Shown here: piece after piece, positions 1 to 10,000 of the stretch
How the letters are laid out: each line of letters begins with the position of its first letter
How positions within the stretch are numbered: the stretch's first letter is position 1
The notes under the pieces: generated by a model
Databases searched by the model: none
Seen by the model: only the letters and a program-made list of their open reading frames with translations
Told to the model about the DNA's origin: nothing
Assembly: GCF_000607165.1 (NCBI RefSeq)
Contig: NZ_JFZG01000025.1
Coordinates: forward strand, 1 to 64,000
Source: Ralstonia pickettii
GTDB lineage: Bacteria; Pseudomonadota; Gammaproteobacteria; Burkholderiales; Burkholderiaceae
Length of the DNA stretch: 64,000 nucleotides
Reading direction: 5' to 3'
Made by a program: the position numbers and the translations under genes

Positions 1-2
1 TT

Positions 3-824
3 GAAGCGGACGGCGGTGTGATCGTGAAGGGCTTCCTAGCCCCAAGCTTGCTCGAGAACCTGAAGAAGGATCTTCTTCCGATGCTCGAAGCAACCCCAAA
101 CGGGGTGGACGAGTACTTTGCCGGTACACAAACGCGGCGGCTGTCACGCCTGTTTGCCCGCACTGACCATATGGTCGACGTCGCGCTGAACCCGCTGTAT
201 CTCGAAACTGCACGCCTCATCCTGCAGAAGCCGATCAAGCTCTGGAGTGGAGAGAACCAGGTCGAGGTGGCCCCCGATATTCAGGTGGGCGTGACGCAGG
301 CTATCCAGATTCGACCCGGTCAGGGCATGCAACCGTTGCACCGTGACGATTCAGTCTGGCTGTGGCGACACCCCGGCTACAACCGGGAAGCTCGCGTGCA
401 AATCATGATCGCCATCACCGACTTCTCCGAAGAGAACGGCGGGACCTTGGTCATCCCCGGAAGCCACAAGTGGGATGACGAGCGCATGCCAAAGCAAGAA
501 GAAGCGATCCCGACCTCGATGGACGCTGGCGATGCACTGATCTTCATCGGTTCGACGTACCACGGAGGTGGTCAGAACCGTAGCAATGCGCCGCGCACGG
601 GGCTGACCATGTCGTATGACCTCGCGATCTTGCGGCAGGAAGAGAACCACTACCTGACGTTGCCGATCGAGCGCGTCAAGCGCTTCCCTGAGGAAATGCA
701 GCGACTGCTTGGATGGTCGTGTAGCACGACCTATGCGGGATTTGTCGAGCGCAACGGGGTGATGACCGACCCGCAGGCGTTGCTCCAGCAGGACGACTTT
801 GCCGAGGTCGGCCACTTCGACTGA
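3..824 (+). CDS. Phytanoyl-CoA dioxygenase (PhyH) family protein, 5' partial
   Basis: Predicted Fe(II)/2-oxoglutarate-dependent oxygenase of the PhyH family, cytoplasmic; the substrate is unknown. The reading frame is open to the window edge and the residues before the first possible GTG (position 18) read EADGG, as is usual just inside PhyH proteins, so the true start lies upstream of the window. The facial triad is visible as LHRDD (HxD) near the middle and a distal His in TYHGGGQNR, with a downstream Arg for 2-oxoglutarate. It ends 200 bases before the amine oxidase repeats, on the same strand, with a strong hairpin in between. It shares only family-level motifs with the second PhyH gene at 28340-29119. 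Confidence 0.85.
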   Translation, partial: EADGGVIVKGFLAPSLLENLKKDLLPMLEATPNGVDEYFAGTQTRRLSRLFARTDHMVDVALNPLYLETARLILQKPIKLWSGENQVEVAPDIQVGVTQAIQIRPGQGMQPLHRDDSVWLWRHPGYNREARVQIMIAITDFSEENGGTLVIPGSHKWDDERMPKQEEAIPTSMDAGDALIFIGSTYHGGGQNRSNAPRTGLTMSYDLAILRQEENHYLTLPIERVKRFPEEMQRLLGWSCSTTYAGFVERNGVMTDPQALLQQDDFAEVGHFD

Positions 825-837
825 CTCCAGTGCATCC

Positions 838-866
838 GTCCTCCCCATGGAGCGCATGGGGAGGAC
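838..866 (+). terminator. Perfect 12-bp hairpin after the PhyH gene
   Basis: GTCCTCCCCATG (838-849) pairs perfectly with CATGGGGAGGAC (855-866) around a 5-base loop, 14 bases after the PhyH stop. There is no downstream T tract, so this may be a Rho-assisted or imperfect terminator rather than a classical intrinsic one. Confidence 0.5.
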
Positions 867-871
867 TCAAC

Positions 872-981
872 CGCTTCAAGGGCGGTGCACGCAGCGATGT
901 CACTGGCGAGATGCCAGGGGCGTCGGAGTGCCGTCGCGACAGGATATCGACGACCTGGCGCAATGCATCGCAAGCCAATAG
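872..981 (+). pseudogene. Remnant of a third diheme cytochrome c (C-terminus only)
   Basis: The DNA resembles the 3' end of the intact cytochrome gene at 2511-3200. One frame reads FKGGARSDVTGEMPGAS (compare FKSGARRDATGSMPAVV) and, after a frame change near 925, another reads QDIDDLAQCIASQ before TAG, matching QDIDDLAQYIASR. The next 36 bases, up to the amine oxidase start, also match the spacer between the two intact units (shared CACGCAGATTTTTCAAG). The rest of the gene is absent. This shows that the amine oxidase-cytochrome unit was once present in at least one more copy. Confidence 0.8.
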
Positions 982-1017
982 ATCACGCAGATTTTTCAAG
1001 TTAAGCCCGGGGGCAAG

Positions 1018-2514
1018 ATGGACGACATTGCAAAGAAACACGATGAGGCGCCCGAGGCGGCAGCGCTCACGCGGCGCGGCTTTCTCGGCATGGCCGCATC
1101 GGTGACGGCAGCGGCAACGGCGGCGGTACTGCCGAATGTGGCGAGCGCAGTCACTGCAGCAAGCGATGGCCGCGATGTGCTCGAGGTGGCCATCATTGGC
1201 GCCGGGCTGGCAGGCCTGACCGCGGCACGTGACCTGAAGCGTGCGGGGTGCGAGTCCTTCGTGGTGCTGGAAGCGCGCGACCGCGTCGGCGGACGGACCC
1301 TCAACCACGATCTCGGCAACGGCTACTTCTCGGAAGCGGGTGGCCAATGGATCGGGCCCGGCCAGACCGCGATCGCCAATCTGGCTCGCGAGCTGGGTGT
1401 CGGCACCTTTCTGACGCACTGGGAGGGCGATTTCGTGATGCTTGCCGGCAACGCACGCACAACCATCGCAAACGACGGCGGCTTTGACACGGATCCGAAG
1501 CTGCGGCGCGAGCTCGAGGAGATGGCCAAGAGCGTGCCGACGGCCGCGCCGTGGACGTCACCGCGTGCTGCCGAGTTCGATGCCATGTCGCTTGCTGACT
1601 GGCTGGCAACCAAGAACCTTACACCGGAAGCCCAAATCGGCTGGGTGCTCGCCGCGCAGCTGACGACAGGTACTGCACCGGAAAAACTATCGATGCTGCA
1701 CTATCTGTCCCTGATCAACTCGGCGGATTGCAATTACAGGCAGCTCGAAGCAATCAAGGGCGGTGCACAGGAGAGCCGCATCTCGGGCGGTTCGCAGATC
1801 CTGTCAATCAAGATGGCCGAGGCGCTGGGCGACAAGGTGCGCCTGTCGACCCCGGTGCTGCGTATCGAGAACTGGCAAAACGGACCGGTGACCATCCACA
1901 CCGCGAAGGGCGTGGTTCGCGCGCGCAGTTTGATCGTCGCGCTCTCGCCATCACTGTGCAACCAGATCGCCTTCGATCCGCCGCTGCCGGAAAAGCGCCG
2001 GGAAATGCAGCGCCGCTGGCCTGCCTATGCACCGATGCGCAAGACAGCGCATGTCTACAAGAAGGCGTTCTGGCGTGACAAGGGCTTGGACGGCATGCTC
2101 GTGCAATTGAGGGGGCCGATCCAATTTGCCTACGACAACTCGCCGGAGGATGTCTCGTTCGGCGTGATCTCGGCCTTCGTGAACAACGGCGTGCTGCCGT
2201 CCGACCCCAAGGCTGCCGAAGCCGAGCTCTCGCGCATCTATGCCCAGGCGTTTGGCGACGAAGCGCTGCATCCCGTTGCGTACCACGAGCACGACTGGGG
2301 CAAGGCTGACAACTGGTCATTGAGCTGCACATCGCCCATCCCTCCAGGCTTTCTCACCAAGTACGGCGATGTGTTGCATCCGCCAATCGGCCGGTTGATC
2401 TGGGCGGGTACGGAAACCGCAGAAATCTGGATTACCACCATGGACGGTGCAATACGGTCGGGCCACAAGGCGGCATTGCAAGCGCTTCAGGCTGCGGCTG
2501 GGGGGAAAGCATGA
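1018..2514 (+). CDS. Tat-exported flavin amine oxidase/dehydrogenase, copy 1
   Basis: FAD-dependent amine oxidoreductase of the monoamine oxidase fold, 498 residues. A twin-arginine signal (RRGFLG at 19-24, then an Ala-rich stretch ending near 44) predicts periplasmic location. The dinucleotide-binding GAGLAG is at 61-66, followed by EARDRVGGRT; the C-terminal FAD motif GTETAEIW...DGAIRSG is present. The stop overlaps the start of a membrane-anchored diheme cytochrome, so electrons probably pass to the cytochrome rather than to oxygen, as established for nicotine oxidoreductase NicA2 with CycN. The amine substrate is not known. It is closely similar to the copy at 3236 except in blocks around residues 138-165 and 190-240. 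Confidence 0.88.
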   Translation: MDDIAKKHDEAPEAAALTRRGFLGMAASVTAAATAAVLPNVASAVTAASDGRDVLEVAIIGAGLAGLTAARDLKRAGCESFVVLEARDRVGGRTLNHDLGNGYFSEAGGQWIGPGQTAIANLARELGVGTFLTHWEGDFVMLAGNARTTIANDGGFDTDPKLRRELEEMAKSVPTAAPWTSPRAAEFDAMSLADWLATKNLTPEAQIGWVLAAQLTTGTAPEKLSMLHYLSLINSADCNYRQLEAIKGGAQESRISGGSQILSIKMAEALGDKVRLSTPVLRIENWQNGPVTIHTAKGVVRARSLIVALSPSLCNQIAFDPPLPEKRREMQRRWPAYAPMRKTAHVYKKAFWRDKGLDGMLVQLRGPIQFAYDNSPEDVSFGVISAFVNNGVLPSDPKAAEAELSRIYAQAFGDEALHPVAYHEHDWGKADNWSLSCTSPIPPGFLTKYGDVLHPPIGRLIWAGTETAEIWITTMDGAIRSGHKAALQALQAAAGGKA

Positions 2515-3200
2515 TGAACACGAATACGACAACAAAATCACGCGGTCGCGGCAAGCGGATTCTGGTACTGGGGGGCGCGCTCCTGTTGGCCGCAGTGGTG
2601 GTCGGTGGCGTCATGTACGGGCCGAACTTCTATGGCCTGCTGCAGATTGGCAAGCAGCTCGATCAGATCACGCAGGAGGACACGCGTGTCGGCGGTCCAT
2701 GGCCACGCGTCAGCGAAGTGTGCGTGTCTTGCCATGGTTATGGTGGCAACGCACGCGCCCAGACCTATCCGCGCCTGGCGGGTCAGCCGGAGGCCTACCT
2801 CAAGAAGCAGCTCACCGCCTTCGCCAGCGGCGAGCGCAGCAATCCGACCATGACGTCGCTGGCGGTGAGCATGTCGCAACACGAGCTTGACGGCTTGGCG
2901 GCGCATTTCTCGAAGATGACGCCGCTGCCGAACACGACGTTCCAGGCGGACCCGGCACACGTGGCGCGCGGCGAGGCGCTGGTCAAGGCCAACAACTGCG
3001 CCGCTTGTCACGGGCAGCAGTTGGAGGGAAAAGACCTGTATCCGCGGTTGGCCGGGCAGGGTTACGGCTATCTGCGCGATCAACTGACCAGCTTCAAGAG
3101 CGGCGCGCGCCGCGATGCCACGGGCTCGATGCCGGCAGTTGTCGGAGCGCTGTCGCAGCAGGATATCGACGACCTCGCGCAATACATCGCAAGCCGATAG
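2511..3200 (+). CDS. Membrane-anchored diheme cytochrome c (c4 type), copy 1
   Basis: Diheme c-type cytochrome of 229 residues. An N-terminal basic stretch and one hydrophobic segment (about 16-35) act as an uncleaved anchor or signal. The two haem-binding CxxCH motifs are CVSCH (71-75) and CAACH (163-167), each in a cytochrome c4-like domain with a PRLAGQ repeat. The start ATG overlaps the TGA of the preceding amine oxidase, so the pair is translationally coupled. It is the likely periplasmic electron acceptor of that flavoprotein, feeding the respiratory chain. Confidence 0.88.
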   Translation: MMNTNTTTKSRGRGKRILVLGGALLLAAVVVGGVMYGPNFYGLLQIGKQLDQITQEDTRVGGPWPRVSEVCVSCHGYGGNARAQTYPRLAGQPEAYLKKQLTAFASGERSNPTMTSLAVSMSQHELDGLAAHFSKMTPLPNTTFQADPAHVARGEALVKANNCAACHGQQLEGKDLYPRLAGQGYGYLRDQLTSFKSGARRDATGSMPAVVGALSQQDIDDLAQYIASR

Positions 3201-3235
3201 ACCACGCAGATTTTTCAAGCTAGGCGGGAAGCAAG

Positions 3236-4732
3236 ATGGACGATATTGCAAAGAAAGGCGATGAGACGCCGGAGGCGGCTGCGCTCACGCGGCGCGGCTT
3301 TCTCGGCATGGCCGCATCGGTGACAGCAGCGGCGACGGCGGCGGCATTGCCGAAGGTGGCGAGCGCGGCAACGGCTGCGAGCGATGAGCGGGACGTACTT
3401 GAGGTGGCCATCATCGGTGCCGGGCTGGCCGGCCTGACCGCGGCACGTGACCTGAAGCGTGCGGGGTGCGAGTCCTTCGTGGTGCTGGAAGCGCGCGACC
3501 GCGTCGGCGGACGGACTCTCAACCACGACCTCGGCAACGGCTACTTCTCGGAATCGGGTGGCCAATGGATCGGGCCGGGTCAAACTGCGGTTGCCGATCT
3601 GGTACGTGAGCTGGGTGTTGGCACGTTTCCCACCTACTGGCAGGGCAAGACCGTGATGCTGGCCGGTGGCGCGCGTGCTGCAGTCGATACTGAGGGCGGG
3701 TTCGGCACGGATCCGAAGATTGCGCATGAACTCGAGGAACTGGCCAAGAGCGTGCCGTGCGGCGCGCCGTGGAAATCGCCGCGCGCCGCCGAGTTCGACG
3801 CGATGTCGGTCGGCGATTGGCTGGTGAAAAAGAACATCGCAAACGCAGACCAGATCGGTTGGTCGACCGGCTTGGCGATCACGGGCGGCGCCTCGCCGGC
3901 GCGACTGTCGCTGCTGCACTGGTTGTCGATGGTCAATTCAGCCGAATGCAATTACGACCGGCTCGAAGCGGTCAAGGACGGCGCGCAAGGCACCCGTATC
4001 TCGGGCGGCTCGCAGATTCTGTCGATCAAGATGGCGGAAGCGTTGGGTAACAAGGTCCGACTGTCGAGCCCCGTGCTGCGCATTGAGAACTGGCAGAACG
4101 GACCGGTTGCCATTCATACCGCGAATGGTGTGGTCCGTGCGCGTAACGTGATCGTTGCGCTCGCGCCGATGCTGTGCAATCAGATCGCCTTCGACCCGCC
4201 GCTGCCGGAGAAACGCCGCGAAATGCAGCGCCGCTGGCCGGCGTTTGCGCCCGGACGCAAGACGACGCACGTCTACAAGAAAGCGTTCTGGCGCGACAAG
4301 GGCCTGAACGGCTGGATTTTTCAACCGGGGGGGCCGGTGCTTTGGGCGTACGACAACTCGCCGGAGGATGTCTCGTTCGGCGTGATCAACGCGTTCGTGC
4401 ACATCAGCATGCTGCCGGCTGATCCGAAGGAGGCCGAGGCCCAACTCTCGCAGATCTATGCCGAGGCGTTTGGCGACGAAGCGCTGCACCCCATCGCATT
4501 CCATCAGCGTGATTGGCTCAAGGCAGACAAATGGACGCTGAGCTGCGTGTCGCCGATGCCGCCCGGTTTTCTCACCACGTACGGTGAAGCCCTGCATCCG
4601 TCTGTCGGCAAGCTGATCTGGTCGGGCACGGAAACCGCGGAAATCTGGGCGGGTTACATGGATGGTGCGGTGCGTTCCGGCCACAAGGCAGCGTTGCAGG
4701 CGCTGCAGGCCGTAGCCGGGGGGAAGGCTTGA
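3236..4732 (+). CDS. Tat-exported flavin amine oxidase/dehydrogenase, copy 2
   Basis: Paralogue of the gene at 1018, also 498 residues, with the same Tat signal (RRGFLG), GAGLAG FAD motif and C-terminal GTETAEIWAGYMDGAVRSG. The start ATG is preceded by a spacer that duplicates the one before copy 1. Identity is very high over the FAD-binding N-terminal third and the segment around SGGSQILSIKMAEALG, and clearly lower in two internal blocks expected to line the substrate cavity. This suggests divergence in substrate range after duplication. It is coupled to its own cytochrome gene by a TGATG overlap. Confidence 0.88.
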   Translation: MDDIAKKGDETPEAAALTRRGFLGMAASVTAAATAAALPKVASAATAASDERDVLEVAIIGAGLAGLTAARDLKRAGCESFVVLEARDRVGGRTLNHDLGNGYFSESGGQWIGPGQTAVADLVRELGVGTFPTYWQGKTVMLAGGARAAVDTEGGFGTDPKIAHELEELAKSVPCGAPWKSPRAAEFDAMSVGDWLVKKNIANADQIGWSTGLAITGGASPARLSLLHWLSMVNSAECNYDRLEAVKDGAQGTRISGGSQILSIKMAEALGNKVRLSSPVLRIENWQNGPVAIHTANGVVRARNVIVALAPMLCNQIAFDPPLPEKRREMQRRWPAFAPGRKTTHVYKKAFWRDKGLNGWIFQPGGPVLWAYDNSPEDVSFGVINAFVHISMLPADPKEAEAQLSQIYAEAFGDEALHPIAFHQRDWLKADKWTLSCVSPMPPGFLTTYGEALHPSVGKLIWSGTETAEIWAGYMDGAVRSGHKAALQALQAVAGGKA

Positions 4733-5412
4733 TGAATATCGCAACGAAACCACGCAGCCGCGGCAAGCGGATGCTCATCCTGTCAGGCTGGCTGCTGGTG
4801 GCAACTGCCGTGGTCGGCGGCATCGTTTATGGGCCGGAAGTCTATGGCCTGCTGCGGATAAGCAATGAGGTCGACAAGATCTCGGACAACAACGCACGTG
4901 TGAATGGCCCTTGGCCTCGCGCCAGCGATTCTTGCATTTACTGCCACGGCTTCGAAGGCAACGCCGTTACCCAAGCCTATCCGCGCTTGGCGGGGCAGAA
5001 GGAGGCATATCTCAGGAAGCAGCTCAAGGCATTCGCCAGTGGCGAGCGTAGCGACCCGACCATGACGCCATTTGCGCTCAGCCTGTCGGAGCACGAGTTC
5101 GAGTCGATGGTGACGCATTTCTCGCAGATGACGCCGCTGCCGAACACGAGCTTCCATGCCGATGCGGCCCGCGTGGCACGAGGCGAGGCGCTGGCCAAAG
5201 ACAAGAACTGCGCCGCCTGCCATGGGCAGCAGCTCGAGGGGAAGGATGCGTATCCGCGATTGGCAGGGCAGGGCCACGACTACCTGGTCGACCAGCTCAC
5301 GAACTTCAAGACTGGTAAGCGCCACGATCCCACCGGGGCGATGGCAGCGATGGCCGGTCCGTTGTCGCAACAGGATATCGAGGACCTCGCGCAATTCATC
5401 GCCAGCCGATAA
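4732..5412 (+). CDS. Membrane-anchored diheme cytochrome c (c4 type), copy 2
   Basis: Paralogue of the cytochrome at 2511, 226 residues. It has one N-terminal membrane segment and two haem motifs, CIYCH and CAACHGQQLEGKD. The ATG at 4732 sits inside the TGATG overlap with the amine oxidase stop; a TTG three bases earlier is less likely. It ends with QDIEDLAQFIASR, the same tail seen in copy 1 and in the remnant near 981. Probable electron acceptor for the second amine oxidase. Confidence 0.87.
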   Translation: MNIATKPRSRGKRMLILSGWLLVATAVVGGIVYGPEVYGLLRISNEVDKISDNNARVNGPWPRASDSCIYCHGFEGNAVTQAYPRLAGQKEAYLRKQLKAFASGERSDPTMTPFALSLSEHEFESMVTHFSQMTPLPNTSFHADAARVARGEALAKDKNCAACHGQQLEGKDAYPRLAGQGHDYLVDQLTNFKTGKRHDPTGAMAAMAGPLSQQDIEDLAQFIASR

Positions 5413-5478
5413 GAAAGAACTGATATTCGTGGATAAGCGCAATGGTGAAGACATTCATCAACACCACCGGAATTCATC

Positions 5479-6168
5479 ATGGAACCAAAATACTATCTTT
5501 ATTGCCTTGCTGATTTCACATTGATCACGGCTTCATTAATCTACGGGATCAAGCTTCTCAAGAAGCGCAACTTCCTCCTCGGGTTCGAGTGGCTGGTTGT
5601 GGCGTTCTCGGCGACGAACCTATTGACCAATGCATTAACCGGCGAACGGATGTTCTTGAACATCTCGCTTTTTTGCGATGCATTTTCCAGAACCGCCGGT
5701 GTACCGGTGATCGGGATCGCCGGCATGATGGCTGTGACGCATCGATACAAGCCATCGATGGGCGCTGATGTCATGTATGTGTTGGGCGCGCTGGCAGCAA
5801 CTGTGGTGGTATGGACAGCAGATTTCATGGTGGGGCCAAAGCCTTACTTCTATCTGGTGATGTGGTCTTTGTTCTCGGTTTACGTCGTTTACGTGATCAA
5901 GAAATTGCTAAGCGCCGGAGAGAAGCGGATCGCTTTCGGCGTGATCCTGGCGTTGGTATCCGCACAGACGATTGCCAGCATCTATGATTTCTACCATATA
6001 CCGGGTGACGATGATCACGCGGTTTTCTATACGATTGCGATGCTTGTCTGGGCTTATCAGTCCGTGGTGTTTTATTACGCCTATTGCGCCTTGGAGCGCG
6101 CGCAGGCACAGGAAAGGAACCTGAATCGGGGTTATGCCCTTGGCGGCCTAGAACGGACTTCGCAGTGA
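5479..6168 (+). CDS. Polytopic membrane protein of unknown function
   Basis: A 229-residue protein with about six or seven hydrophobic segments, starting close to the N-terminus (YYLYCLADFTLITASLIYG) and ending in a hydrophilic tail rich in Arg, Gln and Glu. I do not recognise a family. It starts 66 bases after the second cytochrome on the same strand and may belong with the amine oxidase units, for example as an uptake or quinone-linked component, but nothing in the sequence proves this. The local base composition is less GC-rich than the neighbours. Confidence 0.7.
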   Translation: MEPKYYLYCLADFTLITASLIYGIKLLKKRNFLLGFEWLVVAFSATNLLTNALTGERMFLNISLFCDAFSRTAGVPVIGIAGMMAVTHRYKPSMGADVMYVLGALAATVVVWTADFMVGPKPYFYLVMWSLFSVYVVYVIKKLLSAGEKRIAFGVILALVSAQTIASIYDFYHIPGDDDHAVFYTIAMLVWAYQSVVFYYAYCALERAQAQERNLNRGYALGGLERTSQ

Positions 6169-6241
6169 TCACGCCGTTCTTGTAGACATTTCTTTTAGAG
6201 GCTCTGGAACGAGTCGGCCATACACTTTTGGAGTGGGTGCC

Positions 6242-6943
6242 TTGAAGCGTCAAAGCCGCGAGCCGTCCGCTAAACGCTGGGTTCGACGCAAGGAAACCCG
6301 GCCGCAAGAGCTGGTCTCTGCTGCGCTGGACCTGTTCGTTGTGCGCGGCTATGCGGCCACGCGGCTGGAAGATGTCGCCGCGGCCGCTGGGGTATCAAAG
6401 GGCACGGTCTACCTGTATTTCGCCAGCAAGGAAGAGCTGTTCAAGGCAGTGATCCAGGAAAACCTCTTGCCTGTGCTGGCTGAAGGCGAGGCCTTCATTG
6501 ATACCTTCGAAGGGACCAGCGAGGCGCTGCTGCACGAGATTTTGATGCGCTGGTGGGAGCGAACTGGTGAATCCGCTGCCTCGGGGCTAACCAAACTGTT
6601 GATCGCCGAATCGGGCAACTTCCCCGATCTCATGCAGTACTACAGCGTGGAAGTCATAGAGCGCTATGACCGGCTGTTCGCATCCATCCTGGCACGCGGC
6701 GTGGCGCGGGGCGATTTTCGAGAAACCGACGTGCAACAGACCACGCTGGCACTGGTCGCACCGATGCTGTTTCTGAAGATGTGGAAGCACTCCTTTGGCA
6801 TCTGTGCAGCTAAGGCGCTGGAGCCGAAGGTGTTCATCACGCATGTGGTATCGCTGCTGTTGCATGGGCTGCTACGCAATCCCTCTCCAGATGCAGCACT
6901 TCCGGCGCCTCCGCCCCTGACTGCCCAGCCATCGGCCATCTAA
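6242..6943 (+). CDS. TetR/AcrR family transcriptional regulator
   Basis: TetR-type repressor with an N-terminal helix-turn-helix region (ELVSAALDLFVVRGYAATR followed by EDVAAAAGVSKGTVYLYF) and a variable C-terminal ligand domain that contains TM-like helices of the usual regulatory core. I prefer the TTG at 6242, because a GGAG lies 8 bases upstream; the GTG at 6233 overlaps that ribosome site. It lies downstream of the amine oxidase region and converges on the RND pump gene. Its target is unclear; it is distinct from the regulator at 11336. Confidence 0.85.
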   Translation: MKRQSREPSAKRWVRRKETRPQELVSAALDLFVVRGYAATRLEDVAAAAGVSKGTVYLYFASKEELFKAVIQENLLPVLAEGEAFIDTFEGTSEALLHEILMRWWERTGESAASGLTKLLIAESGNFPDLMQYYSVEVIERYDRLFASILARGVARGDFRETDVQQTTLALVAPMLFLKMWKHSFGICAAKALEPKVFITHVVSLLLHGLLRNPSPDAALPAPPPLTAQPSAI

Positions 6944-6964
6944 CCGCGAAGTTTCGACATGCCA

Positions 6965-7006
6965 AAAGCCAACGGGGTGCTCTGAAAGGCCACCCCCTTT
7001 GGCTTT
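6965..7006. terminator. Bidirectional terminator between tetR and the RND pump
   Basis: AAAGCCAA (6965-6972) pairs with TTGGCTTT (6999-7006), and GGGGTG (6974-6979) pairs with CACCCC (6991-6996). The A/T ends on both sides fit termination of the converging transcripts. Confidence 0.65.
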
Positions 7007-7053
7007 AAGAGATCGACGCAGTGCAGGTCCTGCATATCAGGACCCGCATTGCA

Positions 7054-10000
7054 TCAGGAGTGAGCGATCGATCCCGAGGCCGCACCGCTGCGACGTTGTT
7101 CAAGCCAGCGCGCCAGCCGCCCGCCGAACAGCAGTTCGTAAAGCACAGGCACCAGACCCAGCGTGATCAACGTGCCAAGCAGCAGCCCGCCGATGATGGT
7201 GAGCGCCATGCCCGCCCATAGGCTGCCGCCAAACAGCAACAGAGGGATCAAACCCGCCACGCACGTGAGCTTGGTCATCACGATGGGGCGCAGCCGCGCC
7301 ACGGCAGCCGCCACCACGGCTTCGCGCCTGGGCTTGCCAGCAGCCAGTTCGGCCTCGATGCGCTCAAGCAGTAGCACCGCGTTGTTCACGATGATGCCGG
7401 CCAGCGACAGGATGCCGAAGTTGGCCATAAAGCCCAGGGGCTCGCCGCCGAGCAGCAGTGCCGGCGCCACACCGATCATCGCAAACGGGATGATGCCCAC
7501 GATCAGCGTCAGCTTGCGGAAGGAGTTGAACTGCCAGACGAACAGCAACAGCATGGCCACCACCGCGAGCGGCAGGTATGTCTCGAGGGATGCGTTGGAA
7601 TCGGCGGCCTCCTCGATCTCAGCACCCATCTCGATACGGTAGCCCGGGGGCAACGTGATCTTTGCGATGTTCGGAGCAGCGCGGTCGACGGTCTGTTGCG
7701 CAGTGGCCTGTGTACTGCGGCCTTCCACGGTCAACGTACGCACCAGGTCGCGCCGGCGGATGGCCGACGGCTCAGAAGACAGCGACACACTCGCCAGTGC
7801 AGACAGGGGCACAGGTGCCGCGCCGCTGGCCGGGTGGATCAGCGTGTTGGCCAAGTCTTCGGGGCGGGCGCGTTCAGCATCGCTGCCACGCACCACCAGC
7901 GGGACGAGCGTGTCGCCGTCGCGCAGGACGGAGACCTCAACGCCGGTATATCGGGCGCCGAGCGAGGTGGCGATGTCTTCGCTGCTGATGCCCAGGCGGC
8001 GTGCCTTGCGCTGGTCGATCTGCACGTCGACACGCGGCACGCGCGGGCCCCAATCATTGCGCACCTGCACCATCCCAGGAAGCGGGCGCAGCACGCCTTC
8101 GATCTTGCTGCCAATGTCACGCAGTACGGTTTCGTCCGGGCCGCTGATCCGGTAGGCCACCATGCCTGCATCGTTCGTACTGCGTGAGAAGCGCTTGGCA
8201 TCCACGCGCACATCGGGATAGCGCTGCGCCATCCACTGGCGTGTGCGCTCGATCATGGGTGCAACATCCTTCGCACTCTGCACGCTCACCGTGAAGTAGC
8301 CCACGTGCGAGGCCGGCAACGGCGGGTTGAGCACGAGCACGACGCGGGGGCCGCCATCTGCCACGTAACCGATACTGGTCGTGACTTCGGGGTTCGCTTT
8401 CTTGTCGCTCAGCCAGTGGCTCAGGTCCCGCACCACGGCTTGCGTGCGTCGTGCATCGCTGCCTGGCTGCAGCTCAATTGCAACCTGGTACTGCGGGCGC
8501 TCCGACGGGGGCAAGAACCCGGTCGGCACGCGCGAGAGCAGAATCATCGAGCCGATGAACAGCACTGTCATCGCGGCCAGCATTTTGCCCTTGTGGTCCA
8601 GCACCTTGCGGATCACGCGCGCATAGCCCGCGTAGAAGCCGGTTTCTTTCGGTGGTTCGTTGGCGTTGTGGTGGCCGGGCTTCAGGAAGAAGTAGCACAG
8701 CAGCGGCGTCACCGTCAGACAGAGCAGCCACGAGCTCAGCAACGACAACGCCACCACGATCACCAGCGGCCGCAGGTATTCATTGACCGTGGTGTTGCCG
8801 AAGAAGAATGGCGAGAAGGCGAAGATGATGACCAGTGAAGAGGTCAGCAGCGGAATCCCTAGCGTTTGGCCAGCCCGGATGCAGGCCGTTTTGCGGTCTT
8901 CGCCCATGGCCAAGCGTCGCTCGACGTCTTCGGCAATCACGATGCCGTTGTCCACTAGCAGGCCCAACGCAATGATGATGGCCGCCATTGAGACGATATG
9001 CAGCTCGATGCTCAATGCGCGCATCACCAGCAGCGTGGCAAGAATCGTGAGCGGCACGATGCTGCCAACGATGATGCCGGCGCGCCAGCCCAGGAACAGC
9101 ACCACCACTGTCATCACGATGACGATGGTTTCTTCCATCACGCGGTTCATGTTGCCCATCTCGCGCTCGACCACGTCAGCCTGGTAGGTCACGAAGTCCA
9201 GCGAGAAACCGGCGGGCAACTGCTGCTCCAACTGAGCCACGCGCTCCTTGAGTTCCTGGCCCAGCATCTTGATGTTCTGGCCGGAGCGCATCGATACACC
9301 CAGCACCACGGCGTTATCGCCGCGGTAGATGGCTGCGGACTCCGGAGGATCAGCCGGCAGCACGCGTATCTGGGCGATGTCGCCCAGACGGACGGTAGCT
9401 GGCGCCGTGCCAGCACTGGCGGGCACGGCCAGCACGAAGTCGCGCAGCGCCTCCAGAGAGCGGATTTCACCTGAGGCGACGACAGCGCTGTTCAGGCCCG
9501 AGAGCACGACCTGCCCGCCCGAGAGCACGACGTTCTGCTGGTGCAGTTGCTGCAGTACGGCGTTGGCACCCAGACCCAGGCCGGCGAGACGTGTGCGGTC
9601 GAATTCGATATAGACGCGTTCGTCCTGCAACCCATGGAAGGTCACGCCCTGTACGCCCTTGATGGCATAGATGCCCTCGCGCAGGCGCTTGAGCGGCTCA
9701 CGCATCTCGCTCATCGAGAAGCCCGGTGCTGTGACGGCGATCGAGGCGATGGCCACGCGGCCAAAGTCATCGTTGATTTGTGGCGGCAGCGTGCCGGCGG
9801 GAAATAGGGGGCGAGCCTCTTCGATCTTGGCGCGCATGCGTTGCCAGACCGGCATCAGATTGCGCACTTCATCGCGCAGGTTGACTTGCAGGATGACGGT
9901 GCCGGGGCGCACCGTGCTCGTCACGTGCTTGAGCTCTGGCAACTGGCGCAACCGCTCTTCCAAGGGGCGCGCGACCAACTGCTCCATGCGTTCTGCAGGC

